Source: Knoellia sp031844405 (GTDB taxonomy: Bacteria; Actinomycetota; Actinomycetes; Actinomycetales; Dermatophilaceae). Taken from it: a stretch of DNA of 64,000 bases. Under the pieces are notes generated by a model. That model was not told the DNA's origin, did no database searches, and saw only the letters and a list, made by a program, of their open reading frames with translations. Each line of letters opens with the position of its first letter. Within the stretch, counting starts at the first letter, position 1. Of this stretch, positions 32,761 through 41,199 are shown piece after piece. The stretch covers positions 434,001-498,000 of the forward strand of contig JAUZVC010000002.1 of assembly GCA_031844405.1 (NCBI GenBank). The letters run 5' to 3'. The translations under genes were made by a program, and so were the position numbers.

Positions 32761-33008
32761 TGGCAGTCGGTTCCAAGGACCTGATCTCCAAGGAGCTTCG
32801 TGGGTTCGACGACGAGCGTCTCGTCGACGAGCTGCGCAAGGCCAAGGAGGAGCTGTTCAACCTGCGGTTCCAGTCCGCGACCGGTCAGCTCGACAACCAC
32901 GGCCGTCTGCGCGCCGTCCGCAAGGACATCGCGCGGATCTACACCGAGATGCGTGAGCGCGAGCTCGGCATCGGCTCCGCCCCGGCCGAGTCGGAGGAGA
33001 GCAAGTGA
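32760..33008 (+). CDS. rpmC: 50S ribosomal protein L29
   Basis: L29 (uL29), 82 residues, at the tunnel exit beside L23. The two-helix pattern LVDELRKAKEELFNLRFQSA and RLRAVRKDIARIYTEMRERE is typical. A short acidic tail is present. The 3' end overlaps rpsQ by GTGA. Confidence 0.97.
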   Translation: MAVGSKDLISKELRGFDDERLVDELRKAKEELFNLRFQSATGQLDNHGRLRAVRKDIARIYTEMRERELGIGSAPAESEESK

Positions 33009-33310
33009 GCGACAACGTGAAGGACGAGAACGTGACCACCGGCGAGCAGACCGAGAGCACTCGGAACTACCGCAAGACCCGCCAGGGCTACGTCGTTAGC
33101 GACAAGATGGACAAGACCGTCGTCGTCGAGGTCGAGGACCGCGTCAAGCACGCCCTCTACGGCAAGGTCATGCGCCGCTCGGCCAAGATCAAGGCCCACG
33201 ACGAGGAGAACACCGCCGGCATCGGCGACCGTGTCCTCATCATGGAGACCCGGCCGCTCTCGGCGACGAAGCGCTGGCGCCTCGTCGAGATCCTCGAGAA
33301 GGCCAAGTAA
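33005..33310 (+). CDS. rpsQ: 30S ribosomal protein S17
   Basis: S17 (uS17), 101 residues from GTG. The OB-fold core has RKTRQGYVVSDKMDKTVVVE and DRVLIMETRPLSATKRWRLV; an acidic N-terminal extension of about 20 residues precedes it. A GC hairpin follows before rplN. Confidence 0.97.
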   Translation: MSDNVKDENVTTGEQTESTRNYRKTRQGYVVSDKMDKTVVVEVEDRVKHALYGKVMRRSAKIKAHDEENTAGIGDRVLIMETRPLSATKRWRLVEILEKAK

Positions 33311-33316
33311 AGCTTT

Positions 33317-33338
33317 GCGGGGGGCTCCGGCCCCCCGC
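33317..33338 (+). terminator. Hairpin between rpsQ and rplN
   Basis: GCGGGGGGC-TCCG-GCCCCCCGC, a 9-bp G/C stem with a 4-base loop, six bases after the rpsQ stop. It marks the boundary between the S10 and spc parts of the cluster and could be a partial terminator. I see no convincing promoter between it and rplN. Confidence 0.65.
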
Positions 33339-33413
33339 GACCCCCGAAGTTCGGCCAGGCTCTGCCGCCCTCAGGCCAGCAGAGAACCAGCACGACGTAT
33401 AGGAGACAGATAA

Positions 33414-33782
33414 GTGATCCAGCAGGAGTCGCGAGTGCGCGTCGCCGACAACACCGGTGCCAAGGAGATCCTGTGCATCCGTGTTCTCGGTGGCTCGGGT
33501 CGCCGGTATGCCGGTATTGGCGACACGATCGTCGCCACGGTGAAGGACGCCATCCCCGGTGGCAACGTCAAGAAGGGCGACGTGGTCAAGGCCGTCATCG
33601 TCCGCACGAAGAAGGAGCGCCGTCGCGCCGACGGTTCCTACATCAAGTTCGATGAGAACGCCGCAGTGATCCTCAAGACCGACGGTGACCCCCGTGGTAC
33701 CCGCATCTTCGGCCCGGTGGGCCGCGAGCTTCGCGACAAGAAGTTCATGAAGATCATCTCGCTGGCCCCGGAGGTGCTCTGA
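33414..33782 (+). CDS. rplN: 50S ribosomal protein L14
   Basis: L14 (uL14), 122 residues from a GTG start with AGGAGA upstream. MIQQESRVRVADNTGAKEIL and the motif FGPVGRELRDKKFMKIISLA are signatures. The tyrosine in GSGRRYAGIGD is encoded as TAT within a GTATGCC word (33506). Confidence 0.98.
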   Translation: MIQQESRVRVADNTGAKEILCIRVLGGSGRRYAGIGDTIVATVKDAIPGGNVKKGDVVKAVIVRTKKERRRADGSYIKFDENAAVILKTDGDPRGTRIFGPVGRELRDKKFMKIISLAPEVL

Positions 33783-33785
33783 GCC

Positions 33786-34133
33786 ATGGCGAAGTTCCGC
33801 ATCAAGAAGGGTGACACCGTCCAGGTGCTCACCGGCAAGGACAAGGGTTCGACCGGCAAGGTCATCGCGGTCTACCGCGAGAACGACCGCGTCCTCGTCG
33901 AGGGCGTCAACCGCGTCACCCGCCACACCAAGGCCGGCCAGACTGCCCGTGGCAGCCAGACCGGTGGCCTCGTCGTGCAGGAGGCGCCGATCCACGTGAG
34001 CAACGTGCAGGTCGTCGACCCGTCCGACAAGAAGCCGACCCGTACCAAGACCCGCGTCGAGACCGTCGAGCGTGACGGACGCCAGAAGGCTGTCCGGACC
34101 CGCGTCGGCGTGCGCTCGGGCAAGGACCTGTGA
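33786..34133 (+). CDS. rplX: 50S ribosomal protein L24
   Basis: L24 (uL24), 115 residues, an assembly initiator. The KOW motif KKGDTVQVLTGKDKGSTGKV is at the N-terminus. It starts three bases after the rplN stop and ends in an overlap with the first possible start of rplE. Confidence 0.97.
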   Translation: MAKFRIKKGDTVQVLTGKDKGSTGKVIAVYRENDRVLVEGVNRVTRHTKAGQTARGSQTGGLVVQEAPIHVSNVQVVDPSDKKPTRTKTRVETVERDGRQKAVRTRVGVRSGKDL

Positions 34134-34138
34134 GCCTG

Positions 34139-34705
34139 ATGACTGAGACCACCACCGCGGCGAGCCCCCGCCTCAAGCAGCGCTACGCGGACGAGATCCG
34201 CGCCGGCCTCCTCGAGCAGTTCGGCTACGCCAACGTCATGCAGGTTCCCGGCGTCGTCAAGGTCGTCGTCAACATGGGTGTCGGCGACGCGGCCAAGGAC
34301 AGCAAGCTCATCGAGGGCGCGGTCCGCGACCTCACGGCGATCACCGGCCAGAAGCCGGTCGTCACCAAGGCGCGCAAGTCCATCGCCCAGTTCAAGCTGC
34401 GTGAGGGCATGCCGATCGGCACGCACACCACGCTGCGCGGCGACCGCATGTGGGAGTTCCTCGACCGCCTCATCGCGGTCGCGCTGCCCCGCATCCGCGA
34501 CTTCCGCGGCATGAGCCCGAAGCAGTTCGACGGCCGCGGCAACTACACCTTCGGCCTCACGGAGCAGTCGATGTTCCACGAGATCGACCAGGACAAGATC
34601 GACCGCGTGCGGGGCATGGACATCACCATCGTCACCACCGCGACGAACGACGACGAGGGACGCGCGCTGCTCAAGGCGCTCGGCTTCCCCTTCAAGGAGA
34701 ACTGA
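34139..34705 (+). CDS. rplE: 50S ribosomal protein L5
   Basis: L5 (uL5), 188 residues from this ATG, a 5S rRNA-binding protein. PRLKQRYADEIRAGLLEQFG, VVVNMGVGDAAKD and the C-terminal GMDITIVTTATNDDEGRALL are characteristic. A GTG nine bases upstream, overlapping the rplX stop, is the alternative start (191 residues); neither has an ideal ribosome binding site. Confidence 0.96.
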   Translation: MTETTTAASPRLKQRYADEIRAGLLEQFGYANVMQVPGVVKVVVNMGVGDAAKDSKLIEGAVRDLTAITGQKPVVTKARKSIAQFKLREGMPIGTHTTLRGDRMWEFLDRLIAVALPRIRDFRGMSPKQFDGRGNYTFGLTEQSMFHEIDQDKIDRVRGMDITIVTTATNDDEGRALLKALGFPFKEN

Positions 34706-34706
34706 G

Positions 34707-34892
34707 ATGGCCAAGACCGCTCTTGTCAACAAGGCGAACAAGAAGCCGAAGTTCAAGGTGCGCGGCTACACGCGCTGCCAGCGCTGCGGCCGTCCCCACT
34801 CGGTCTACCGCAAGTTCGGCCTGTGCCGGATCTGCCTCCGGGAGATGGCCCACCGCGGCGAGCTCCCCGGCGTGACCAAGTCGTCCTGGTGA
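34707..34892 (+). CDS. rpsZ: 30S ribosomal protein S14, zinc-binding type Z
   Basis: S14 (uS14), 61 residues, the short zinc-binding form with Cys24, Cys27, Cys40 and Cys43 (CQRCGRPHS ... CRICLREMA). Many actinobacteria also carry a zinc-free paralogue elsewhere for use when zinc is scarce. It begins one base after the rplE stop. A gap of 162 bases with GTATGCC arms follows. Confidence 0.98.
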   Translation: MAKTALVNKANKKPKFKVRGYTRCQRCGRPHSVYRKFGLCRICLREMAHRGELPGVTKSSW

Positions 34893-34918
34893 CGTTGCTC
34901 CAGAACTGAACATCCCCG

Positions 34919-34974
34919 GTATGCCGTGGGGCCTGGCCCCGCGCACACCTCACCGCCGCGACCACGCGGCATAC
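34919..34974 (+). terminator. Inverted GTATGCC pair between rpsZ and rpsH
   Basis: GTATGCCG (34919-34926) faces CGGCATAC (34967-34974). Inside lies an 8-bp hairpin, CGTGGGGC-CTG-GCCCCGCG (34925-34943, one G-T pair), an alternative to the outer pairing. It may modulate read-through within the spc cluster. Confidence 0.5.
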
Positions 34975-35054
34975 ACACAAGACCATCTACATCGAAGGTC
35001 AGCCGGAGCTTTGGGCCCCGGATGAAACCACGGTGAGAAGGGCGGAGAAGCCCA

Positions 35055-35453
35055 ATGACAATGACTGACCCGATTGCGGACATGTTGACCCGCGTCCGGA
35101 ACGCCAACTCGGCGCACAAGGACACGGTCGCCATGCCGTTCAGCAAGCTCAAGTCGCACATCGCGGAGATCCTCGAGGCCGAGGGCTACATCTCCGGTTG
35201 GACCGTCGAGGACGCCGAGGTCGGCAAGACCCTGACGATCAACCTCAAGTACGGCCCCAACCGTGAGCGCTCCATCGCGGGTGTGCGCCGCGTGTCCAAG
35301 CCCGGACTGCGCGTCTACGCCAAGTCCACCAACCTCCCGAAGGTTCTCGGTGGTCTCGGTGTCGCGATCATCTCGACGTCGTCCGGTCTGCTCACCGACA
35401 AGCAGGCCGCCAACAAGGGTGTGGGTGGGGAAGTCCTCGCCTACATCTGGTAA
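35055..35453 (+). CDS. rpsH: 30S ribosomal protein S8
   Basis: S8 (uS8), 132 residues, a central-domain assembly protein and the spc-operon repressor in E. coli. TDPIADMLTRVRNANSAHKD and the C-terminal STSSGLLTDKQAANKGVGGE are diagnostic. GGAG lies just upstream of the first ATG; a second ATG six bases later is possible. Confidence 0.97.
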   Translation: MTMTDPIADMLTRVRNANSAHKDTVAMPFSKLKSHIAEILEAEGYISGWTVEDAEVGKTLTINLKYGPNRERSIAGVRRVSKPGLRVYAKSTNLPKVLGGLGVAIISTSSGLLTDKQAANKGVGGEVLAYIW

Positions 35454-35464
35454 GGGGATCTGAC

Positions 35465-36001
35465 ATGTCGCGCATCGGACGTCTTCCGGTTGCCATCCCC
35501 TCGGGTGTCGAGATCAACGTCGAGGGCCAGACCGTCAAGGTCAAGGGTCCCAAGGGCGAGCTCGCGCACACCGTGGCCCAGCCGATCAAGGTCGAGAAGA
35601 CCGACGGCGAGGTCCAGGTGTCCCGGCCCAACGACGAGCGCGAGTCGCGCTCGCTCCACGGCCTGACCCGCTCGCTCATCAACAACATGGTTCTCGGTGT
35701 CACCGAGGGCTACGTCAAGAAGCTCGAGATCCACGGCACCGGTTACCGCGTGCAGAACAAGGGCGGTTCGCTCGAGTTCGCGCTCGGCTACTCGCACTCG
35801 ATCACGGTCGAGCCGCCGCAGGGCATCACCTTCACCGTCGAGAACCCCACCCGGTTCCAGGTCGAGGGCATCGACAAGCAGCTCGTCGGTGAGGTTGCCG
35901 CCAACATTCGCAAGCTCCGCAAGCCCGACCCCTACAAGGGTAAGGGCGTGCGCTACGCCGGCGAGCACATCCGCCGCAAGGTCGGAAAGGCTGGTAAGTA
36001 A
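35465..36001 (+). CDS. rplF: 50S ribosomal protein L6
   Basis: L6 (uL6), 178 residues, near the GTPase centre. SRIGRLPVAIPSGVEINVEG starts the protein, and the signature PDPYKGKGVRYAGEHIRRKV is near the end. AAGGGGA precedes the ATG. Confidence 0.98.
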   Translation: MSRIGRLPVAIPSGVEINVEGQTVKVKGPKGELAHTVAQPIKVEKTDGEVQVSRPNDERESRSLHGLTRSLINNMVLGVTEGYVKKLEIHGTGYRVQNKGGSLEFALGYSHSITVEPPQGITFTVENPTRFQVEGIDKQLVGEVAANIRKLRKPDPYKGKGVRYAGEHIRRKVGKAGK

Positions 36002-36004
36002 GCC

Positions 36005-36379
36005 ATGGCAATGATCATCAAGCGTGCCAAGGGCAAGGTCGCCGCTCGTGGCCGTCGCCACGCCCGTCTGCGCAAGCAGGTCGCGGGCACGGCTGTCCGC
36101 CCCCGTCTGGTCGTGTCGCGCAGCTCGCGCCACGTCTTCGTCCAGGTCGTCGACGACACCGTGGGCAAGACCGTCGCCTCGGCGTCGACCATGGAGGCCG
36201 ACGTCCGTTCGTTCGACGGTGACAAGACCGCCAAGGCCAAGAAGGTCGGCGAGCTCGTCGCCGAGCGTGCCAAGGCAGCCGGTGTCGAGGCCGTCGTCTT
36301 CGACCGTGGTGGCAACAAGTACCACGGTCGTGTCGCGGCCATCGCCGACGGCGCCCGCGAGGGTGGGCTGTCGCTGTGA
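36005..36379 (+). CDS. rplR: 50S ribosomal protein L18
   Basis: L18 (uL18), 124 residues, a 5S rRNA-binding protein. HARLRKQVAGTAVRPRLVVS and the C-terminal FDRGGNKYHGRVAAIADGAR are family motifs. It starts three bases after the rplF stop. Confidence 0.97.
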   Translation: MAMIIKRAKGKVAARGRRHARLRKQVAGTAVRPRLVVSRSSRHVFVQVVDDTVGKTVASASTMEADVRSFDGDKTAKAKKVGELVAERAKAAGVEAVVFDRGGNKYHGRVAAIADGAREGGLSL

Positions 36380-36422
36380 CCCACATGCTCTCCCACACCA
36401 GTGTTGAAATGAGGAACATCTG

Positions 36423-37088
36423 ATGCCAGGACCCCAGCGTCGAGGCACCGGTCCCGCGTCCGACAACCGCAGCGACAACCGTGGCGGCGACCGTCGCGGT
36501 GGCCGCGGCGACGACCGTCGTGGCGGCGGTCGCGAGGCCGAGAAGAGCCAGTATCTCGAGCGCGTCGTGACCATCAACCGTGTCTCCAAGGTCGTCAAGG
36601 GTGGTCGTCGCTTCAGCTTCACCGCTCTCGTCGTCGTCGGTGACGGCGACGGCACCGTGGGCGTCGGCTACGGCAAGGCCAAGGAAGTTCCCGCCGCGAT
36701 CGCCAAGGGTGTCGAGGAGGCCAAGAAGGAGTTCTTCAAGGTCCCGCGCATCCAGGGCACGATCCCGCACCCCGTCCAGGGTGAGGCCGCTGCCGGTGTC
36801 GTCATGCTCCGCCCCGCCAGCCCCGGTACCGGTGTCATCGCCGGTGGCCCGGTGCGTGCGGTCCTGGAGTGCGCCGGCATCCACGACGTGCTGTCCAAGA
36901 GCCTCGGCTCGGACAACGCCATCAACATCGTCCACGCGACCGTTCAGGCCCTCAAGGAGCTCGAGCGTCCGGAGTCCGTGGCTGCGCGCCGCGGCCTGCC
37001 CGTGGACCACGTCGCCCCCGCCGCGATGCTGCGCGCCCAGGCCGCCGGCATCGCCGAGGCCCGCGACGCCGCGAAGGCAGGTGCGTGA
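36423..37088 (+). CDS. rpsE: 30S ribosomal protein S5
   Basis: S5 (uS5), 221 residues, important for decoding accuracy. The core (EKSQYLERVVTINRVSKVVK, VGYGKAKEVPAAI) is standard. The first 40 or so residues are an Arg/Gly/Asp-rich disordered extension (DNRGGDRRGGRGDDRRGGG) that can be expected to bind RNA; such extensions are known in actinobacteria. The 3' end overlaps rpmD by one base. Confidence 0.97.
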   Translation: MPGPQRRGTGPASDNRSDNRGGDRRGGRGDDRRGGGREAEKSQYLERVVTINRVSKVVKGGRRFSFTALVVVGDGDGTVGVGYGKAKEVPAAIAKGVEEAKKEFFKVPRIQGTIPHPVQGEAAAGVVMLRPASPGTGVIAGGPVRAVLECAGIHDVLSKSLGSDNAINIVHATVQALKELERPESVAARRGLPVDHVAPAAMLRAQAAGIAEARDAAKAGA

Positions 37089-37270
37089 TGGCCCGTCTCA
37101 AGGTGACCCAGACCCGTTCGGAGATCGGCGGCAAGCAGAACCAGCGTGACACGCTGCGCAGCCTCGGTCTCAAGCGCATCGGCGACGTCGTCGTCAAGGA
37201 GGACCGTCCCGAGATCCGCGGGATGGTCAAGACGGTGACGCACCTCGTCGCCGTCGAGGAGGTTGAGTGA
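37088..37270 (+). CDS. rpmD: 50S ribosomal protein L30
   Basis: L30 (uL30), 60 residues. LKVTQTRSEIGGKQNQRDTL and LGLKRIGDVVVKEDRPEIRG fit the family well. It starts in a TGATG overlap with rpsE and ends just before rplO. Confidence 0.97.
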   Translation: MARLKVTQTRSEIGGKQNQRDTLRSLGLKRIGDVVVKEDRPEIRGMVKTVTHLVAVEEVE

Positions 37271-37272
37271 TC

Positions 37273-37758
37273 ATGGCCGACAAGAAGGCTGACGTGGAGC
37301 AGAAGGCAACGGCCCTCAAGGTCCACCACCTGCGTCCGGCCCCCGGAGCCAAGACCGCCAAGACCCGTGTCGGTCGTGGTGAGGGTTCCAAGGGCAAGAC
37401 CGCAGGTCGCGGTACCAAGGGCTCGAAGGCCCGCTACCAGGTTCCGGAGCGCTTCGAGGGTGGCTCGACCCCCCTCCACATGCGTCTCCCGAAGCTGCGT
37501 GGCTTCAAGAACCCGTTCAAGACCGAGTACCAGGTCGTGAACCTCGACAAGCTGTCGTCGCTCTACCCGCAGGGTGGCGACGTCACGGTCGAGGACCTCG
37601 TGTCCAAGGGTGCGGTGCGTCGTGGCCACCTCGTCAAGGTGCTCGGCACCGGCGAGATCTCGGTCGCGGTCAACGTCACCGCCGACAAGTTCTCGGCGAC
37701 CGCCAAGGAGAAGATCGAGGCCGCCGGCGGCTCGACCACCTCGGGCGAGTCCGCCTGA
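37273..37758 (+). CDS. rplO: 50S ribosomal protein L15
   Basis: L15 (uL15), 161 residues, a late assembly protein. HHLRPAPGAKTAKTRVGRGE and GRGTKGSKARYQVPERFEGG are signatures. The ATG nine bases after GAGGAGG is chosen; a GTG at 37267 overlapping the rpmD stop is the alternative. It ends the spc run; a GTATGCC hairpin and a new promoter separate it from secY. Confidence 0.97.
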   Translation: MADKKADVEQKATALKVHHLRPAPGAKTAKTRVGRGEGSKGKTAGRGTKGSKARYQVPERFEGGSTPLHMRLPKLRGFKNPFKTEYQVVNLDKLSSLYPQGGDVTVEDLVSKGAVRRGHLVKVLGTGEISVAVNVTADKFSATAKEKIEAAGGSTTSGESA

Positions 37759-37786
37759 CGCTGAACCTGCATGGTTCGTATGCCGC

Positions 37787-37835
37787 AGGGCGCGGTTCCC
37801 GGAGGCGATCTCCGGAACTCGCCTTGCGGCATACG
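37787..37835 (+). terminator. GTATGCC hairpin after rplO
   Basis: CGTATGCCGCA (37787-37797) pairs with its complement (37825-37835), and the stem continues with AGG-type pairs after one mismatch. It lies 29 bases after the rplO stop and upstream of the secY promoter, so it probably ends the spc transcript at least in part. Confidence 0.6.
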
Positions 37836-37864
37836 TCGTTCGTCCCCCTGTGAGGGCGGCGGTC

Positions 37865-37893
37865 GCTGACCGTCCTCCCCACCGGGGTATCTT
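37865..37893 (+). promoter_or_regulatory. secY-adk promoter
   Basis: GCTGAC (37865-37870), 17 bases, TATCTT (37888-37893), 77 bases before the secY start. The -35 is closer to the TTGACA type than the ribosomal TTTGGT type. Confidence 0.5.
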
Positions 37894-37969
37894 GTTCGTC
37901 GATCACCACGACGGTGTGGCCACAGCCGCACCGCACCGACGCGGCACCTGCCGCCCACCTGGAGGACCT

Positions 37970-39286
37970 GTGCTCACCGCCTTCGGCCGCGCGTTCAAGA
38001 CGCCCGACCTGCGCAGGAAGATCCTGTTCACCCTCGCGATCATCGCGATCTACCGGCTCGGCGCCCACGTGCCGACGCCCGGCGTGAGCTACTCGCTCAT
38101 CCAGGCGTGCCAGAAGGGTGCAGGCGACGCCAACGACCTCTTGGGTCTGGCGAACCTGTTCAGTGGTGGAGCGCTGCTCCAGCTGAGCATCTTCGCGCTC
38201 GGGATCATGCCGTACATCACGGCGAGCATCATCATCCAGCTGCTCACGGTCGTCATCCCGAAGTTCGAGGCCCTCAAGAAGGAGGGCCAGGCCGGGCAGT
38301 CGAAGATGACGCAGTACACGCGCTATCTCACGATCGCGCTCGCCGTCCTCCAGTCGGCCACGTTCATCACGTTCGCGCAGAACCCCTCGCAGCTGTTCGC
38401 CAACCCGGCGTGCACCAACATCCTCACGGACGACTCGGTCGTCACGATCCTCATCATGGTGCTCACGATGACGGCCGGCACCGGCCTCGTCATGTGGCTC
38501 GGTGAGCTCGTCACCGACAAGGGTGTCGGCAACGGCATGTCGATCCTCATCTTCACGTCGATCGCCGCGACGTTCCCCGGTGCGCTCTGGGCCATCCAGC
38601 AGCGCGAGGGCCGCTGGGACATCTTCCTGGGGATCATCCTCATGGGCTTCGTCATCATCGCGCTCGTCGTCTACGTCGAGCAGAGCCAGCGCCGCATCCC
38701 GGTCCAGTACGCCAAGCGGATGGTGGGGCGTCGCGTCTACGGCGGCACCTCGACCTACATCCCGCTCAAGGTCAACATGGCCGGTGTCATCCCCGTCATC
38801 TTCGCGAGCTCGCTGCTCGCCCTGCCGACGCTCCTCGCGCAGTTCAACCGCAAGGCCGACGGCTCCAGCCCCGGCTGGGTGCAGTGGATCGACGCCAACT
38901 TCGCCGGCGGCGACACGTGGGAGTACGCGCTCACCTACATCCTGCTCATCCTCTTCTTCACGTTCTTCTACGTGTCGATCACGTTCAACCCGACCGAGGT
39001 CGCCGACAACATGAAGAAGTACGGCGGCTTCATCCCGGGTATCCGCGCCGGGCGACCCACGGCCGAGTACCTGCAGCACGTCCTCACCCGCATCACCGTC
39101 CCGGGTGCGATCTACCTCGCGCTGATCTCGATCATCCCGCTCATCGCCCTCGTGCTCGTCGGGGCCAACCAGAACTTCCCGTTCGGTGGCACGTCGATCC
39201 TCATCATCGTCGGCGTCGGTCTCGAGACCGTGAAGCAGATCGAGTCCCAGCTGCAGCAGCGCCACTACGAAGGGTTCCTCAAGTAA
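37970..39286 (+). CDS. secY: Preprotein translocase subunit SecY
   Basis: Channel subunit of the Sec translocon, 438 residues with ten predicted membrane segments. The N-terminus TAFGRAFKTPDLRRKILFTL, the plug region and the blocks QYTRYLTIALAVLQS and NGMSILIFTSI are conserved. The GTG start has GGAGG four bases upstream. Upstream in-frame codons run into the intergenic hairpin and are rejected. TAATG overlap with adk shows coupling. Confidence 0.98.
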   Translation: MLTAFGRAFKTPDLRRKILFTLAIIAIYRLGAHVPTPGVSYSLIQACQKGAGDANDLLGLANLFSGGALLQLSIFALGIMPYITASIIIQLLTVVIPKFEALKKEGQAGQSKMTQYTRYLTIALAVLQSATFITFAQNPSQLFANPACTNILTDDSVVTILIMVLTMTAGTGLVMWLGELVTDKGVGNGMSILIFTSIAATFPGALWAIQQREGRWDIFLGIILMGFVIIALVVYVEQSQRRIPVQYAKRMVGRRVYGGTSTYIPLKVNMAGVIPVIFASSLLALPTLLAQFNRKADGSSPGWVQWIDANFAGGDTWEYALTYILLILFFTFFYVSITFNPTEVADNMKKYGGFIPGIRAGRPTAEYLQHVLTRITVPGAIYLALISIIPLIALVLVGANQNFPFGGTSILIIVGVGLETVKQIESQLQQRHYEGFLK

Positions 39287-39861
39287 TGACGTCAACGGGC
39301 AGGCGCCTCATCATCCTCGGACCCCCCGGTGCGGGGAAGGGCACCCAGGCCGCGCGCATCGCCGAGCACTACGGGATCCCGGCGATCTCCACCGGCGACA
39401 TCTTCCGCGCCAACATCAAGAACGGGACCGAGCTGGGCAAGCAGGTCCAGGAGATCACCGCCTCCGGCGGCTACGTCTCCGACGACATCACCAACGCCAT
39501 CGTCGAGGACCGCCTCAACGAGGACGACGCCCGCGAGGGCTTCCTCCTCGACGGCTACCCCCGCACGACCGGCCAGGTCACCGCGCTCGACTGGATGCTC
39601 GGCAAGCACGACCACGGGCTCGACAAGGTCCTCGCCCTCACCGTCGACGAGGACGCCGTCGTCTCGCGGCTGCTCAAGCGGGCCGAGATCGAGGGCCGTG
39701 CCGACGACACCGAGGAGGTCATCCGCGAGCGCCAGGCGATCTACCGCCGCGAGACCGCCCCGCTCGTCGAGCTCTACGCCGAGCGCGGCGTCCTCGTCGA
39801 GGTCGACGGCCTCGGTGCGGTCGACGAGGTCACCGAGCGGATCATCACCGCCCTCGGCTGA
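39286..39861 (+). CDS. adk: Adenylate kinase
   Basis: Interconverts ATP + AMP and 2 ADP; 191 residues. The P-loop is LGPPGAGKGTQAA, the AMP site has STGDIFRANI, and LDGYPRTTGQ is conserved. The LID is short (RAEIEGRADDTEEVIRERQ) and lacks zinc cysteines, the short-type enzyme common in actinobacteria. It follows secY in a one-base overlap, a usual arrangement. A perfect terminator follows. Confidence 0.97.
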   Translation: MTSTGRRLIILGPPGAGKGTQAARIAEHYGIPAISTGDIFRANIKNGTELGKQVQEITASGGYVSDDITNAIVEDRLNEDDAREGFLLDGYPRTTGQVTALDWMLGKHDHGLDKVLALTVDEDAVVSRLLKRAEIEGRADDTEEVIRERQAIYRRETAPLVELYAERGVLVEVDGLGAVDEVTERIITALG

Positions 39862-39878
39862 CACCCGTCGCAACGACA

Positions 39879-39916
39879 CCGAGGTCCCGCCTGCCACACG
39901 GCAGGCGGGACCTCGG
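39879..39916 (+). terminator. adk terminator
   Basis: A perfect 17-bp stem, CCGAGGTCCCGCCTGCC (39879-39895) with its complement (39900-39916), and an ACAC loop, 17 bases after the adk stop. Confidence 0.85.
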
Positions 39917-39979
39917 CGTTCTGCGTGGACCCGTGGGCAGGGAGGAGCGGGTTCCGGGGGTCGCGAGCCGTGCGTCGCG

Positions 39980-40465
39980 TCAGAGGACGACGTACCGGCG
40001 CCCGTCGAGCAGCTCGCGCACGGCGTCGAGCTGCCCGGCGTGGGTCGCCGTCTCCACGACGACGTGCTGGACGATGCTGCGCACGTCCGCGAAGCGGTCG
40101 GCGGGCCAGTCCGGCTCACGGTGCGCCGGTGCCGCGTCGAGGCCCACGCCGTGGAGGATCCGGTCCGAGGCCTCGGCGGCCGACCGGTAGGCGCCGAGCA
40201 CGTCGTCGGCGGCCTCGTCGTCCCGCACGAGCCAGTCGCCGCGCTCGCCCTCGGGCCACCAGTCCAACGGTTCCCCGGCCACGACGACCTCGAACCAGTA
40301 GCGCTCGTCGGACAGCGTGAGGTGGCGCACGAGCCCGAGCGGTGTCCACCCCGACGGCAGGACCGGTCGCCGCAGTGACGCGTCGTCGAGGCCCTCGAGC
40401 TGGTCGAGGACGTGGGCCCGCACGCCGTGCAGGGCGCCGAGCAGGGACTCGCGTTCGGACGGCAC
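39980..40465 (-). CDS. DinB-family (DUF664) protein
   Basis: A 161-residue four-helix-bundle protein of the DinB/YfiT-like superfamily, often metal-dependent thiol transferases or of unknown role. Visible features are LLGALHGVRAHVLDQLEGLD at the start, the first metal-ligand region GLVRHLTLSDERYWFE and the last one HVVVETATHAGQLDAVRELL. It is encoded on the minus strand, opposite its neighbours. The GTG start lies six bases after a TAGGCT -10 element, implying a leaderless mRNA. Confidence 0.85.
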   Translation of the reverse strand: MPSERESLLGALHGVRAHVLDQLEGLDDASLRRPVLPSGWTPLGLVRHLTLSDERYWFEVVVAGEPLDWWPEGERGDWLVRDDEAADDVLGAYRSAAEASDRILHGVGLDAAPAHREPDWPADRFADVRSIVQHVVVETATHAGQLDAVRELLDGRRYVVL

Positions 40466-40471
40466 CAGCCG

Positions 40472-40477
40472 AGCCTA
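40472..40477 (-). promoter_or_regulatory. -10 element of the DinB gene (leaderless type)
   Basis: TAGGCT on the minus strand ends six bases before the GTG start at 40465. Confidence 0.45.
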
Positions 40478-40532
40478 GGTGCGCCCAGCCGGAGGCGCCC
40501 GGCGGAGAACCGGGCGCCGGTCCGGGGAATGG

Positions 40533-40545
40533 GCGGACGGCATAC
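40533..40545 (-). repeat. GTATGCCGTCCGC element
   Basis: The exact 13-mer read on the minus strand, standing alone between the divergent DinB and FMN reductase genes, 15 bases before the latter. Confidence 0.6.
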
Positions 40546-40560
40546 GGAGTTGGTTGAATC

Positions 40561-41115
40561 GTGAATCAACTGAGCATCATCGTGTCCAGCACCCGCCCCG
40601 GCCGCATCGGCGACAAGGTCACCTCCTGGGTGAGCGAGCAGGCCGACGCAGAGCAGTGGCAGGTGAGGATCCTCGACCTCGCGGAGATCGACCTGCCGTT
40701 CTTCGACGAGGAGGACATGCCCAAGAACGGCAACTACGCCAAGCCGCACACGCAGGCCTGGGCCAGCGCGGTCTTCGAGTCCGACGCCATCGTCGTCGTG
40801 ACGCCGCAGTACAACCGCAGCTTCCCGGCGCCGATCAAGAATGCCGTCGACTACCTCTTCGCCGAGTGGCACTCGAAGCCGATCGGGATCGTCGGCTACG
40901 GCTGGAGCGGCGCCGTCGACGCCCGGGCCGACCTCGCGAAGGTGCTCACCCACGTGCAGGCCGACGTCGTCGGTGACCTCGGCCTCACCTTCCCCGAGCA
41001 GCTCACGGTCGACGGCTCGGTCGTCGACGCCGGTGACGTCGCGACCGGCGAGCTCCGCCGACTGCTCGCCGACCTGCACGCCAGGGTCGGCGACCTCGCC
41101 GACGCCCGTTCCTGA
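40561..41115 (+). CDS. NAD(P)H-dependent FMN reductase-like flavoprotein
   Basis: A 184-residue flavodoxin-fold protein of the NADPH-dependent FMN reductase family. The phosphate-binding loop is SSTRPGRIGDKVTSW, and the flavin-contact motif TPQYNRSFPAPIKNAVDYLF followed by KPIGIVGYGWSGA is characteristic. Likely a quinone, azo or metal-ion reductase; the substrate cannot be told. The GTG start has only a weak site. It is transcribed with map downstream but is separated from it by 84 bases and a new -10 element. Confidence 0.88.
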   Translation: MNQLSIIVSSTRPGRIGDKVTSWVSEQADAEQWQVRILDLAEIDLPFFDEEDMPKNGNYAKPHTQAWASAVFESDAIVVVTPQYNRSFPAPIKNAVDYLFAEWHSKPIGIVGYGWSGAVDARADLAKVLTHVQADVVGDLGLTFPEQLTVDGSVVDAGDVATGELRRLLADLHARVGDLADARS

Positions 41116-41186
41116 CCTCTTCGGACCCATCCGTCACGCGGCTCCCGCACCCCTACGGCGATTCGGGGGAGCGGGAGCCGCGGCGG

Positions 41187-41192
41187 TAGGTT
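41187..41192 (+). promoter_or_regulatory. -10 element of map (leaderless type)
   Basis: TAGGTT ends seven bases before the ATG at 41200, with no ribosome binding site between them. Confidence 0.5.
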
Positions 41193-41199
41193 GCCCTCC